This document shows positions 1 to 8,406 of a stretch of DNA of 8,500 nucleotides, piece by piece. The notes beneath the pieces were generated by a model. It was not told the origin of the DNA, searched no databases, and saw nothing but the letters and a program-made list of their open reading frames with translations. The stretch is from Desulfobacterales bacterium (GTDB taxonomy: Bacteria; Desulfobacterota; Desulfobacteria; Desulfobacterales; DAOWNP01). A program made the translations under genes and the position numbers. Position 1 is the stretch's first letter. The number at the start of each line of letters is the position of its first letter. The stretch is taken from positions 1 through 8,500 of the forward strand of contig JASFBI010000054.1 in the NCBI GenBank assembly GCA_030149595.1, read 5' to 3'.

Positions 1-3423
<3,423 letters not shown>

Positions 3424-3461
3424 AAAAGAGTTCGGATTGGAAATTATCTGAAATATTTTAT

Positions 3462-3527
3462 AAAAAAACCGCTGCTTTCAGAGGGGAAAAACAATTTTCC
3501 TATTTGATAAAAGCAGCGGTTTTTTTT
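3462..3527 (+). terminator. Strong rho-independent terminator after the PFOR gene, probably bidirectional
   Basis: A perfect 10-bp stem, CCGCTGCTTT (3469-3478) with AAAGCAGCGG (3510-3519), is followed by eight T (3520-3527) and preceded by seven A (3462-3468). It therefore also reads as a terminator on the minus strand. The 31-base loop holds a second hairpin, GGAAAA (3485-3490) with TTTTCC (3495-3500). It begins about 40 bases after the PFOR stop and separates that gene from the next. Confidence 0.9.
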
Positions 3528-3567
3528 GTTTAGTGCTTGAACGAAACTGTCTTTCTCGTAAGTTTCT

Positions 3568-3598
3568 CTGTTAGATAGAAATTTTCATTCTGTAACAG
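3568..3598 (+). other. Interrupted stem-loop upstream of the YkgJ-type gene
   Basis: CTGTTA (3568-3573) can pair with TAACAG (3593-3598), and inside it AGAA (3577-3580) with TTCT (3588-3591), leaving a 7-base loop. It lies between the PFOR terminator and the start codon at 3656, so it may be in the leader of the downstream gene. No T-run follows, so it is not a terminator. In DNA this AT-rich it could be chance. Confidence 0.25.
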
Positions 3599-3655
3599 CC
3601 TGTCGGGTACTGTTTAATAAAAAGAGTTTAAATCGACTTTATAAAAAAAAACTAT

Positions 3656-4279
3656 ATGAACTGCAATAAAATAAAAAATCGGATAGATAGATGCGAAAGA
3701 TGCGGAACCTGCTGCAAAAAAGGAGGGCCTGCACTGCATACAGAAGATAAAAGCCTTATTGTAAATGGCTGTATACCACTTAAAAATCTGTTTACAATAA
3801 GAGAAGGAGAACCTGCTTTTGATAACATAAAAAACAGACTCTCTCCTGCTGAATCAGATATTATCAAAATAGCAGCCAAACCTCTGTCAAGTGAATGTAT
3901 ATTTTACAATAGTGCTTTAAAAGGATGTGATATTTATAAAACAAGACCCCTTGAATGCAGAGTGCTTTTTTGTAAAAATACAAAAGAGATAATAGACATT
4001 TACAATAAAAACAGGCTTACAAGAAAAGATATTTTAGAAAATACAAAGACACTTTGGGAACTGATAAATGATCATCAACAAAAATGTTCATATGAGAAAC
4101 TAAATAACTTAAGTTTTATTTATAAAAACAGAAACAGTGATGAAATTAAACAGGAAATCAATGAGATAGTTGCCTATGACCACCATTTAAGAGATGTTTT
4201 AATTGAAAAAAGCAGTACATATTCAGATTTGATAAATTTTCTTTTTGGAAAACCATTGAAAACCCATAACTATTTTTAA
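3656..4279 (+). CDS. YkgJ-type CxxCxxCC cysteine-cluster protein, putative metal binding
   Basis: A 207-residue soluble protein with no signal peptide or membrane segment. The N-terminal core RCERCGTCCKKGGPALH carries C13, C16, C19 and C20, followed by the GGPxLH and D residues typical of the CxxCxxCC family (YkgJ, UPF0153), which is thought to chelate zinc or iron. A second block holds C81, C91, C101 and C106 in the pattern C-IFY-(n)-GC-IY-RP-ECR-FC, also characteristic of the family. The C-terminal half (about 110-207) is charged and helical-looking and I cannot assign it. Start: an in-frame stop at 3629 leaves ATG 3656 as the only ATG option. There is no clear Shine-Dalgarno sequence, only an A-run, so translation may be weak. 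The gene stands alone between a terminator and a 276-base gap. The family's biochemical role is not established; substrate and partner are unknown here. Confidence 0.88.
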   Translation: MNCNKIKNRIDRCERCGTCCKKGGPALHTEDKSLIVNGCIPLKNLFTIREGEPAFDNIKNRLSPAESDIIKIAAKPLSSECIFYNSALKGCDIYKTRPLECRVLFCKNTKEIIDIYNKNRLTRKDILENTKTLWELINDHQQKCSYEKLNNLSFIYKNRNSDEIKQEINEIVAYDHHLRDVLIEKSSTYSDLINFLFGKPLKTHNYF

Positions 4280-4555
4280 AAAAATCTGTGGCTTATCAAA
4301 AAAATATATGTTAAAGTTTTAGCTGAGTTTATTATTCTCACCAGTTTATATTAATATTTTAAACCCCTTTGTGTTTGTAAAATATATTTCCTGTTTTAAT
4401 GAATTTATCTATTCTAACATAAAAGATTTTATTAGAGATCAACTTTGATAATTGCTATTATTCAAAGGTCTCTTAACATGCAGGGGAAGGTCTATTTCTG
4501 CAATTTGTACATGTCATAAAAATTTATAAAATAATTTCCAAATAGGGAAAAATAA
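4280..4555 (+). promoter_or_regulatory. AT-rich leader upstream of the receiver/CheC/cyclase genes
   Basis: No gene is visible in these 276 bases; the longest ATG-started stretches are about a dozen codons and lack a ribosome site. The region should carry the promoter of the three-gene unit. The best sigma-70-like match is TTGTAC (4505-4510), 16 bases, then TAAAAT (4527-4532), which is weak at -35. I saw no c-di-GMP riboswitch core and no convincing sigma-28 or sigma-54 site. An imperfect hairpin at 4434-4473 is listed separately. Confidence 0.35.
4434..4473 (+). other. Imperfect inverted repeat in the leader of the receiver gene
   Basis: AGAGA (4434-4438) pairs with TCTCT (4469-4473), and CTTTGA (4443-4448) with TCAAAG (4462-4467). 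The arms are offset by a TCAA bulge on the left and a single G on the right, around a 13-base AT-rich loop. No T-run follows, so it is not an ordinary terminator. It may be an operator-like dyad or a leader RNA hairpin about 80 bases before the start codon. Function unknown. Confidence 0.35.
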
Positions 4556-4939
4556 ATGATTAAATCTATCCTTGTTGTAGATGATTCTCCCATTGCAAGA
4601 AAAATGCTAATTAAATCACTATCTGAACATGGCTCTTATGAAATTACAGAAGCCCGTGATGGGCAGGAAGGAGTAGAAAAGTTCAGTACTGTTTCCCCTG
4701 ATGTTACATTTCTTGATCTCACCATGCCTGTTTTGGATGGATATGATGCTTTAATAAAAATCAAAGAGATAGATGCCAAAGCCATTGTTATTGTTGTTAC
4801 AGCTGATATACAGGCAAAATCCATAGAAACTGTAATGGGAAGTGGTGCATTTAGTGTCATTAAAAAACCAGCATCTCCAGAAGCTATTAGCGGCATATTA
4901 ACAAAATCTGAGAGTAAAATAAAAAAAAGTCAGGGGTAA
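4556..4939 (+). CDS. Orphan CheY-like single-domain response regulator
   Basis: A 127-residue cytoplasmic protein that is a receiver domain and nothing else. The acidic pocket is D9-D10, the predicted phosphoacceptor is D54 (in FLDLTMP), and the switch residues are T82 (VVTAD) and K104 followed by P105. All catalytic positions are intact, so it should accept phosphate from a histidine kinase, which is not in this window. There is no DNA-binding or enzymatic output domain, so it must signal by protein contact, as CheY does. Start ATG 4556 has AGGG at 4544-4547, eight bases upstream. The stop is five bases before the ATG of the CheC-like gene, so the two are surely co-transcribed. The match is to CheY-like receivers that pair with CheC or CheX; whether it acts on a flagellar motor or on the neighbouring cyclase cannot be told from sequence. 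Confidence 0.93.
   Translation: MIKSILVVDDSPIARKMLIKSLSEHGSYEITEARDGQEGVEKFSTVSPDVTFLDLTMPVLDGYDALIKIKEIDAKAIVIVVTADIQAKSIETVMGSGAFSVIKKPASPEAISGILTKSESKIKKSQG
4932..4936 (+). promoter_or_regulatory. Shine-Dalgarno AGGGG that decides the CheC-like start
   Basis: AGGGG sits at the 3' end of the receiver gene. It is eight bases before ATG 4945 and five before GTG 4942. The spacing and the codon both favour ATG 4945, which differs from the GTG choice by one residue. Confidence 0.6.
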
Positions 4940-4944
4940 ATGTG

Positions 4945-5589
4945 ATGGATGCAGATAAAAATGAGATATTTACAGAGGATCAAAAAGATATACTACAGGA
5001 AATAATGAATATCGCATTTGGAAATGCCACAGCTGATTTATCTGAAATAATAGATATTTATGTTATTTTAAGTGTTCCTGATATAAAAACTATCAGTGCT
5101 GAAAACCTTGATTCATATATTAATAACTTAATAGATTTAAAAAAAAACACAAAAATTATAGAACAAAAATTTTTTGGGGAATACAATGGTTCAGGATTAC
5201 TTGTTTTTCCTGATATAAATGATGATGAAATCTCTACAATATTAGATCATTCTGATGATATAAATTCCAATGACTCTTCAGAGCAAGTTCCTGTTAATGA
5301 AATTTTAATAGAAATAGGCAATATTTTAATAGGAGCCTGTATAGGCAAAATTACATCCTTACTCAATACTTATGTTACATACTCTCCTCCTGATATATTT
5401 CCGTCTGATACATCAAATAAAGTCTGCCTCTCTTATCACACAGATAAAGATAAAACAGGACTTGTTATGAAAACTACATTTACGTTCAATGAAAAAAATA
5501 TTGAGGGTTTTCTTTTACTCCTTACAAACGATGAATCTTTTGATTGGCTTAAAAAAGCTCTGGGTAAATTTATGGAGTCCTATTTATGA
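4945..5589 (+). CDS. CheC-like CheY-phosphatase family protein
   Basis: A 214-residue soluble protein (215 if GTG 4942 is used). CheC/FliY/CheX phosphatases use the motif D/S-x3-E-x2-N to hydrolyse the aspartyl phosphate of CheY. The first copy here is D16-x3-E20-x2-N23 (numbered from GTG), followed by IAFGNATADLSE, very like the CheC repeat. The second copy is E120-x3-E124-x2-N127, followed by ILIGACIGKI; it keeps the catalytic E and N, but its first position is E rather than D or S. The middle (about 77-91) carries a GEYxGSGLLVFP-like strand region as in CheC. A D/N/S-rich stretch around 102-115 joins the halves. Its 3' end overlaps the cyclase start by ATGA, so translation is probably coupled. 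The obvious partner is the receiver encoded directly upstream. CheD, which partners CheC in some bacteria, is not here. A GTG/ATG start ambiguity remains. Confidence 0.85.
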   Translation: MDADKNEIFTEDQKDILQEIMNIAFGNATADLSEIIDIYVILSVPDIKTISAENLDSYINNLIDLKKNTKIIEQKFFGEYNGSGLLVFPDINDDEISTILDHSDDINSNDSSEQVPVNEILIEIGNILIGACIGKITSLLNTYVTYSPPDIFPSDTSNKVCLSYHTDKDKTGLVMKTTFTFNEKNIEGFLLLLTNDESFDWLKKALGKFMESYL

Positions 5590-6488
5590 TTTATGAACAA
5601 ATTTTCCACATGGTAAATGTGGGAATTGTTATTTTAGATTTAAAACTTAAAGTTGTAAAATGGAACAGATGGATGGAAATCCATAGTGATGTTTCCTGTG
5701 ATACACTTGTTGGTAAATCAATTTTTGATTTTTATCCAAACTTAGATATAAAATGGTTTAACAGAAGCTGTAAATCTGTATTTGCCTTTGGAAACACCTT
5801 CTTTATTACTTATAAATTATATAAAACTATATTTCCCTTTAAACCTATTTCATCATTTGTAACATTATTTGACAATATGTGTCAGGATTGTATTATAGGG
5901 CCATTGAGAAAAGAGGATAAATCCATTGAATACCTTTACATTATGGTTAGTGATGTAACAAAAATCGCATCCTATGAAAGAAAACTACTGGATATGGGGG
6001 CAAAAGATGGCCTTACAAACATATACAACAGAAAGTATTTTGAAACAAAACTTGAAGAAGAGATTGAAAGATGCAACAGATATAAAAAGAGATTTAGCCT
6101 TATAATACTTGACATTGATTTTTTTAAAAAAGTTAATGACAAATACGGGCATCTTGCAGGAGATTATATCCTTAAAGCTTTTACAAAAATAATAGCAAAA
6201 ATCATTAGGACATCTGATATATTTGCACGATACGGAGGCGAGGAGTTCTGTTGCATACTTCCTGAGACAGTTGGAGAAACAGCTCTAATAATATCTGAAC
6301 GTATAAGGGGGGGGATAGAAGAAACTGTCTTTGAATATAAAAAAGATATTAAAATAAAAATAACAGTAAGCCAGGGAGTTGCTGTTTTTGATAATAATAA
6401 TATAACCAAAACCGAGCTTATTAACCTTGCTGATAAAGCATTGTATAAAGCTAAAAAACAGGGGCGAAACCAGGTAGTCATAGCCTGA
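5586..6488 (+). CDS. Diguanylate cyclase with N-terminal PAS sensor (PAS-GGDEF)
   Basis: A 300-residue protein without membrane segments, predicted to make c-di-GMP from two GTP. Residues about 1-125 form a PAS-like domain (GIVILDLKLKVVKWNRWME near the start, ending SDVTK); its C38, C62, C99 and C102 could matter if it senses redox or a cofactor, but I see no diagnostic ligand motif. A short linker leads to the GGDEF domain from about 140 (DGLTNIYNRKYFE). It has the metal and substrate motif DIDFFKKVND (D176, D178), the active site GGEEF (217-221), and the C-terminal ADKALYKAKKQGRN. The inhibitory I-site RxxD (R208, D211) is present at the correct five-residue distance, so product inhibition is expected. 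The start overlaps the CheC-like stop as ATGA. A run of eight G lies at 6307-6314 in codons 241-243; loss or gain of one G would end translation shortly after. An active enzyme is predicted from motifs only. Confidence 0.94.
   Translation: MIYEQIFHMVNVGIVILDLKLKVVKWNRWMEIHSDVSCDTLVGKSIFDFYPNLDIKWFNRSCKSVFAFGNTFFITYKLYKTIFPFKPISSFVTLFDNMCQDCIIGPLRKEDKSIEYLYIMVSDVTKIASYERKLLDMGAKDGLTNIYNRKYFETKLEEEIERCNRYKKRFSLIILDIDFFKKVNDKYGHLAGDYILKAFTKIIAKIIRTSDIFARYGGEEFCCILPETVGETALIISERIRGGIEETVFEYKKDIKIKITVSQGVAVFDNNNITKTELINLADKALYKAKKQGRNQVVIA
6307..6314 (+). repeat. Eight-G homopolymer inside the diguanylate cyclase gene
   Basis: AGG GGG GGG (codons 241-243) creates an uninterrupted G8 tract in otherwise AT-rich coding sequence. 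One G fewer gives AGG GGG GGA TAG, an immediate stop. One G more gives a stop (TGA) seven codons past the tract. Either change removes the last third of the GGDEF domain. This is the layout of a slippage-prone switch, but polymorphism is not shown by a single sequence. Confidence 0.85.
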
Positions 6489-6511
6489 AATGTAATAAAT
6501 GCAGTTGTCAT

Positions 6512-6568
6512 TTAAACATCTTTTCCTGCCCAGATCCTTAAAAAATAAATGTATCTATCTGTTGACAT
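6512..6568 (-). CDS. Possible 18-residue small ORF with a strong ribosome-binding site
   Basis: On the minus strand AAGGAG (6580-6575) is followed by six bases and ATG (6568-6566), an ideal initiation site. The frame then encodes MSTDRYIYFLRIWAGKDV and stops at TAA (6514-6512). A TATAAA box lies upstream at 6592-6597 on the same strand, with no good -35. The peptide is mixed charged and aromatic, with no recognisable family. It lies downstream of the tolC-like gene on the same strand, so it could be read from that transcript. The same frame reopens after the TAA into an antisense copy of the cyclase, which is a shadow. It could be a small protein, a regulatory upstream ORF, a gene remnant or chance. 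The ribosome site is the only real support. Confidence 0.3.
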   Translation of the reverse strand: MSTDRYIYFLRIWAGKDV

Positions 6569-6645
6569 ATTTTTCTCCTTATTCATGTATTTATATGAAA
6601 CTCTGTCCAACAAACCGTAATAATGAGAGTTTTTAATTTTTGTTG

Positions 6646-6663
6646 TGGCAGATAAATCTGCCA
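6646..6663. other. Perfect 7-bp hairpin TGGCAGA-TAAA-TCTGCCA
   Basis: TGGCAGA (6646-6652) and TCTGCCA (6657-6663) form a perfect stem with a four-base loop. It lies about 30 bases past the stop of the tolC-like gene. It is the most stable structure in this convergent gap, but neither strand has a T-run right after it. It could be a transcript-end stabiliser, a rho-assisted pause or a protein site. Confidence 0.45.
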
Positions 6664-6673
6664 TGTATGTTAT

Positions 6674-6692
6674 AAAAAAGCATCTCTTTTTT
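6674..6692. terminator. Weak AT-rich hairpin at the tolC-like gene stop, possible bidirectional terminator
   Basis: AAAAAAG (6674-6680) pairs with CTTTTTT (6686-6692) around a CATCT loop, so either strand has a short stem ending in a T-run. It touches the stop codon of the minus-strand gene. The stem has only one G-C pair, so termination would be inefficient. Confidence 0.25.
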
Positions 6693-8056
6693 TACTTTTC
6701 AGGGCTTTGAAAATGATTGCCCATTGCATGGTCAAGCTGGGCTATCGCCAGGTTATAATTATACAAAGAACTATAATAGTTAAGCTTTGCCTGTGTTAAA
6801 AGTGTTTGAGCATCAAGTACTTCTGTGGATGTTGTAAGATTATTATTATAACGGTCATGGCTGCTTCTTAAATTTTCTTTTGCCTGGGAAACCCCTTTTT
6901 CTGTAGTAGCAATGTTTTTTGCTGTATTTTCCAGGGTTAAAATTGCCTGATTTACCTGCAGACTGATACTGTTTTTGAGTTCTGATATTATATATTTTAA
7001 CTGCTGTTTTTCGCTCTTTTTCTCATTTACTTCAAAAGATGTTTTTCCCCACTCCCATAATGTCCATGATGCTTCTGCTGCAAATTGCCATGATTCAGGA
7101 AGGTGATAATCGCTTCCGGAAACATCTGATTTGTCACCTTCTTTTATGTAGTCAGCTCTAATGCCTATTTGAGGATAATAACTGCTTCTTGCAATTTTTA
7201 TCATAAGTTCTGTCTGTTTGAGTTTGGCATTTAGTATTTTTATATCAGGCCTTTGATTTAATGCTTTTGTAAAACAAGTTTCAAAATCAAATTTGATTGG
7301 TTTGTAAATGAGTATATCAAAAACATCAACAGAGGCATTAACAGGCCTGGATAGAAGAATATTAAAGGCAAGCCTGGCAATTTTTTTTGCATTTTTTGCC
7401 TTTGTTAAATTATATTGAGTATTACTTAGTTCAACTTCTGCTTTTAATAGGTCGTTTTTGGGAATGATACCGGTTTCAAAAAAATTACGTGTCTGGTTAA
7501 CGTGTTTTTTAAGTTGAATTAACGCACTTTTTGCAACATCCAATGTTTTTTGAGCTTTTAGAATTCCAAAATAGGATTCATTAACTTTAAGAGCAATATA
7601 GAGTTTTTCGAGTTCAAGTTCAAGCTTTGATATATCTATACCTGCTTTTGACAGTTTATAGGCGCTGCTTAGTGCAAACCCTGCAAACACAGGCTGTTTT
7701 ATGGTAGTTTTCCATTGATAATTCTGTTCAGTATTAAGCAGCATTTTGGGGATTATTGGGAAAGGTGCTCCAAGCTCAATATTTTTTATTCTGTGGGGTT
7801 CATTTAAATATCTATATCCGTAGCTTGTACTTAATACGGGCAAAAAACTTGCCATAGCTTTTTTTTTAACCATATTGGCCTTGATAATGGACTCTTTTCT
7901 TACCTTGATCGATGAAAACTCTGATAAAGCCAGTGAAATACTCTCATCAAGAGTAAATAGATTCTTTTCACTCTCCTTGGCTATGCATTTTATTGATGTT
8001 ACCAATGTTAAAATCAATAAATAGTTAATAATAATAAATATGAGTTTAAATCTCAC
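6692..8056 (-). CDS. TolC-family outer membrane efflux protein
   Basis: A 454-residue protein of the OEP/TolC family, which forms trimeric outer-membrane and periplasmic channels for efflux pumps or type I secretion. The N-terminus has a signal peptide: basic RFK, a hydrophobic stretch to about residue 22, and likely cleavage after A26 (CIA-KE). The two internal repeats of the family are visible. The first runs from FTLDESISLAL (about 34-44) through PVFAGFALSSAY (121-132) to GIIPKNDLLKAEVEL (196-210). The second runs from QRPDIKILNAKLK (268-280) through WTLWEWGKTSFEV (331-343) to LTTSTEVLDAQTLL (407-420). Long coiled-coil-like helices lie between. Start is GTG 8056, backed by AAGGAGGA just upstream; the overlapping ATG at 8061 is out of frame and stops at once. 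Neither a membrane fusion protein nor an RND or ABC pump is adjacent: upstream is non-coding and downstream is a convergent gene. Its pump partner is therefore unknown. Codons 64-66 are AAA AAA AAA, a nine-A run. Confidence 0.93.
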   Translation of the reverse strand: MRFKLIFIIINYLLILTLVTSIKCIAKESEKNLFTLDESISLALSEFSSIKVRKESIIKANMVKKKAMASFLPVLSTSYGYRYLNEPHRIKNIELGAPFPIIPKMLLNTEQNYQWKTTIKQPVFAGFALSSAYKLSKAGIDISKLELELEKLYIALKVNESYFGILKAQKTLDVAKSALIQLKKHVNQTRNFFETGIIPKNDLLKAEVELSNTQYNLTKAKNAKKIARLAFNILLSRPVNASVDVFDILIYKPIKFDFETCFTKALNQRPDIKILNAKLKQTELMIKIARSSYYPQIGIRADYIKEGDKSDVSGSDYHLPESWQFAAEASWTLWEWGKTSFEVNEKKSEKQQLKYIISELKNSISLQVNQAILTLENTAKNIATTEKGVSQAKENLRSSHDRYNNNLTTSTEVLDAQTLLTQAKLNYYSSLYNYNLAIAQLDHAMGNHFQSPEK

Positions 8057-8060
8057 TGCA

Positions 8061-8068
8061 TCCTCCTT
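8061..8068 (-). promoter_or_regulatory. Near-perfect Shine-Dalgarno AAGGAGGA setting the GTG start of the tolC-like gene
   Basis: AAGGAGGA on the minus strand ends four bases before GTG 8056. This is the strongest ribosome site in the window. It fixes the non-ATG start, after which the signal peptide follows directly. Confidence 0.85.
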
Positions 8069-8164
8069 AAGGAAAAAATTAACATGTTATAAGTTTAAAA
8101 AACAGATGAACAGATAAAATAATAGTACCTGTACTGATCACAGAACCTGAAAAGAGCAGTAATA

Positions 8165-8199
8165 AACCCAATTATAAGGGTTATGACTGAACAAATAAA
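8165..8199 (-). promoter_or_regulatory. Candidate tolC promoter with an inverted repeat around the -10 box
   Basis: On the minus strand a consensus TATAAT (8176-8171) has a weak TTTATT (8199-8194) 17 bases upstream as -35. The -10 box is bracketed by AACCC (8182-8178) and GGGTT (8169-8165), a perfect 5-bp inverted repeat with an 8-base centre. This is the shape of a repressor operator laid over a promoter. The transcript would have a leader of about 105 bases before GTG 8056. Inferred from pattern only. Confidence 0.4.
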
Positions 8200-8375
8200 A
8201 TAAGTGATAATTTGAGTATTAATAATCATAAATTTATGGAACTATCCAAAAAAAAATAAAAATTGTAAAAAGTAGCAAAACTTTTAAAAGCACGCTTTTT
8301 TCTGTATTGATTTTTAACCTTAGCCATCATAAATAGCAAATGTCAAAAATAATTCTCTGATTTCTCCAAATCATC

Positions 8376-8406
8376 ATAACTGTTATACAACAAAAAATAT
8401 TTTGTT
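8376..8406. promoter_or_regulatory. Paired dyads beside a possible rightward promoter
   Basis: A perfect 5-1-5 palindrome ATAACTGTTAT (8376-8386) is followed two bases later by AACAAAA (8389-8395) pairing with TTTTGTT (8400-8406). Just downstream is TTACAC-N17-TATAGC (8405-8433). If a rightward gene lies past the window, this could be its operator region. AT-rich palindromes arise easily by chance, so support is weak. Confidence 0.2.

Larger units (their letters stand above)
6489..6691. other. Convergent intergenic region between cyclase and tolC-like genes
   Basis: About 200 AT-rich bases lie between two genes that face each other. I found no classical GC-rich terminator with a T-run for either strand. 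Candidate structures are a 7-bp hairpin at 6646-6663 and a weak AT hairpin at 6674-6692. A short minus-strand ORF with a good ribosome site also lies here and is listed separately. Confidence 0.6.

Noticed and set aside
4280..4555. c-di-GMP riboswitch or sigma-28/sigma-54 promoter upstream of the receiver gene.
   Set aside because: I looked for the conserved riboswitch core and for TAAA-N15-GCCGATAA and GG-N10-GC patterns and found no convincing match.
5139..5147. Nine-A run in the CheC-like gene, preceded by TTT, resembling a frameshift site.
   Set aside because: Long A-runs are expected at AAA/AAC codons in DNA this AT-rich. The reading frame is intact and no extended alternative product is evident.
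6164..6511. A 115-codon minus-strand reading frame across the end of the cyclase gene.
   Set aside because: It is antisense to the conserved GGDEF domain and has no ribosome site of its own. A shadow ORF.
6562..6596. TTGACA at 6562-6567 as a + strand -35 box.
   Set aside because: At 17-base spacing the next hexamer is ATGTAT, and TTATAT is 23 bases away. No + strand gene follows, since the next gene is on the minus strand.
7859..7867. Nine-A run (minus strand) in codons 64-66 of the tolC-like gene as a phase-variation tract.
   Set aside because: Three Lys AAA codons are ordinary in this base composition, so it is far less surprising than the G8 tract.
8226..8330. A minus-strand ORF of 33-34 codons with a lysine/arginine-rich start and an aromatic tail.
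   Set aside because: No Shine-Dalgarno sequence before either ATG. The aromatic residues come from T-runs in AT-rich DNA, and the peptide resembles nothing I know.
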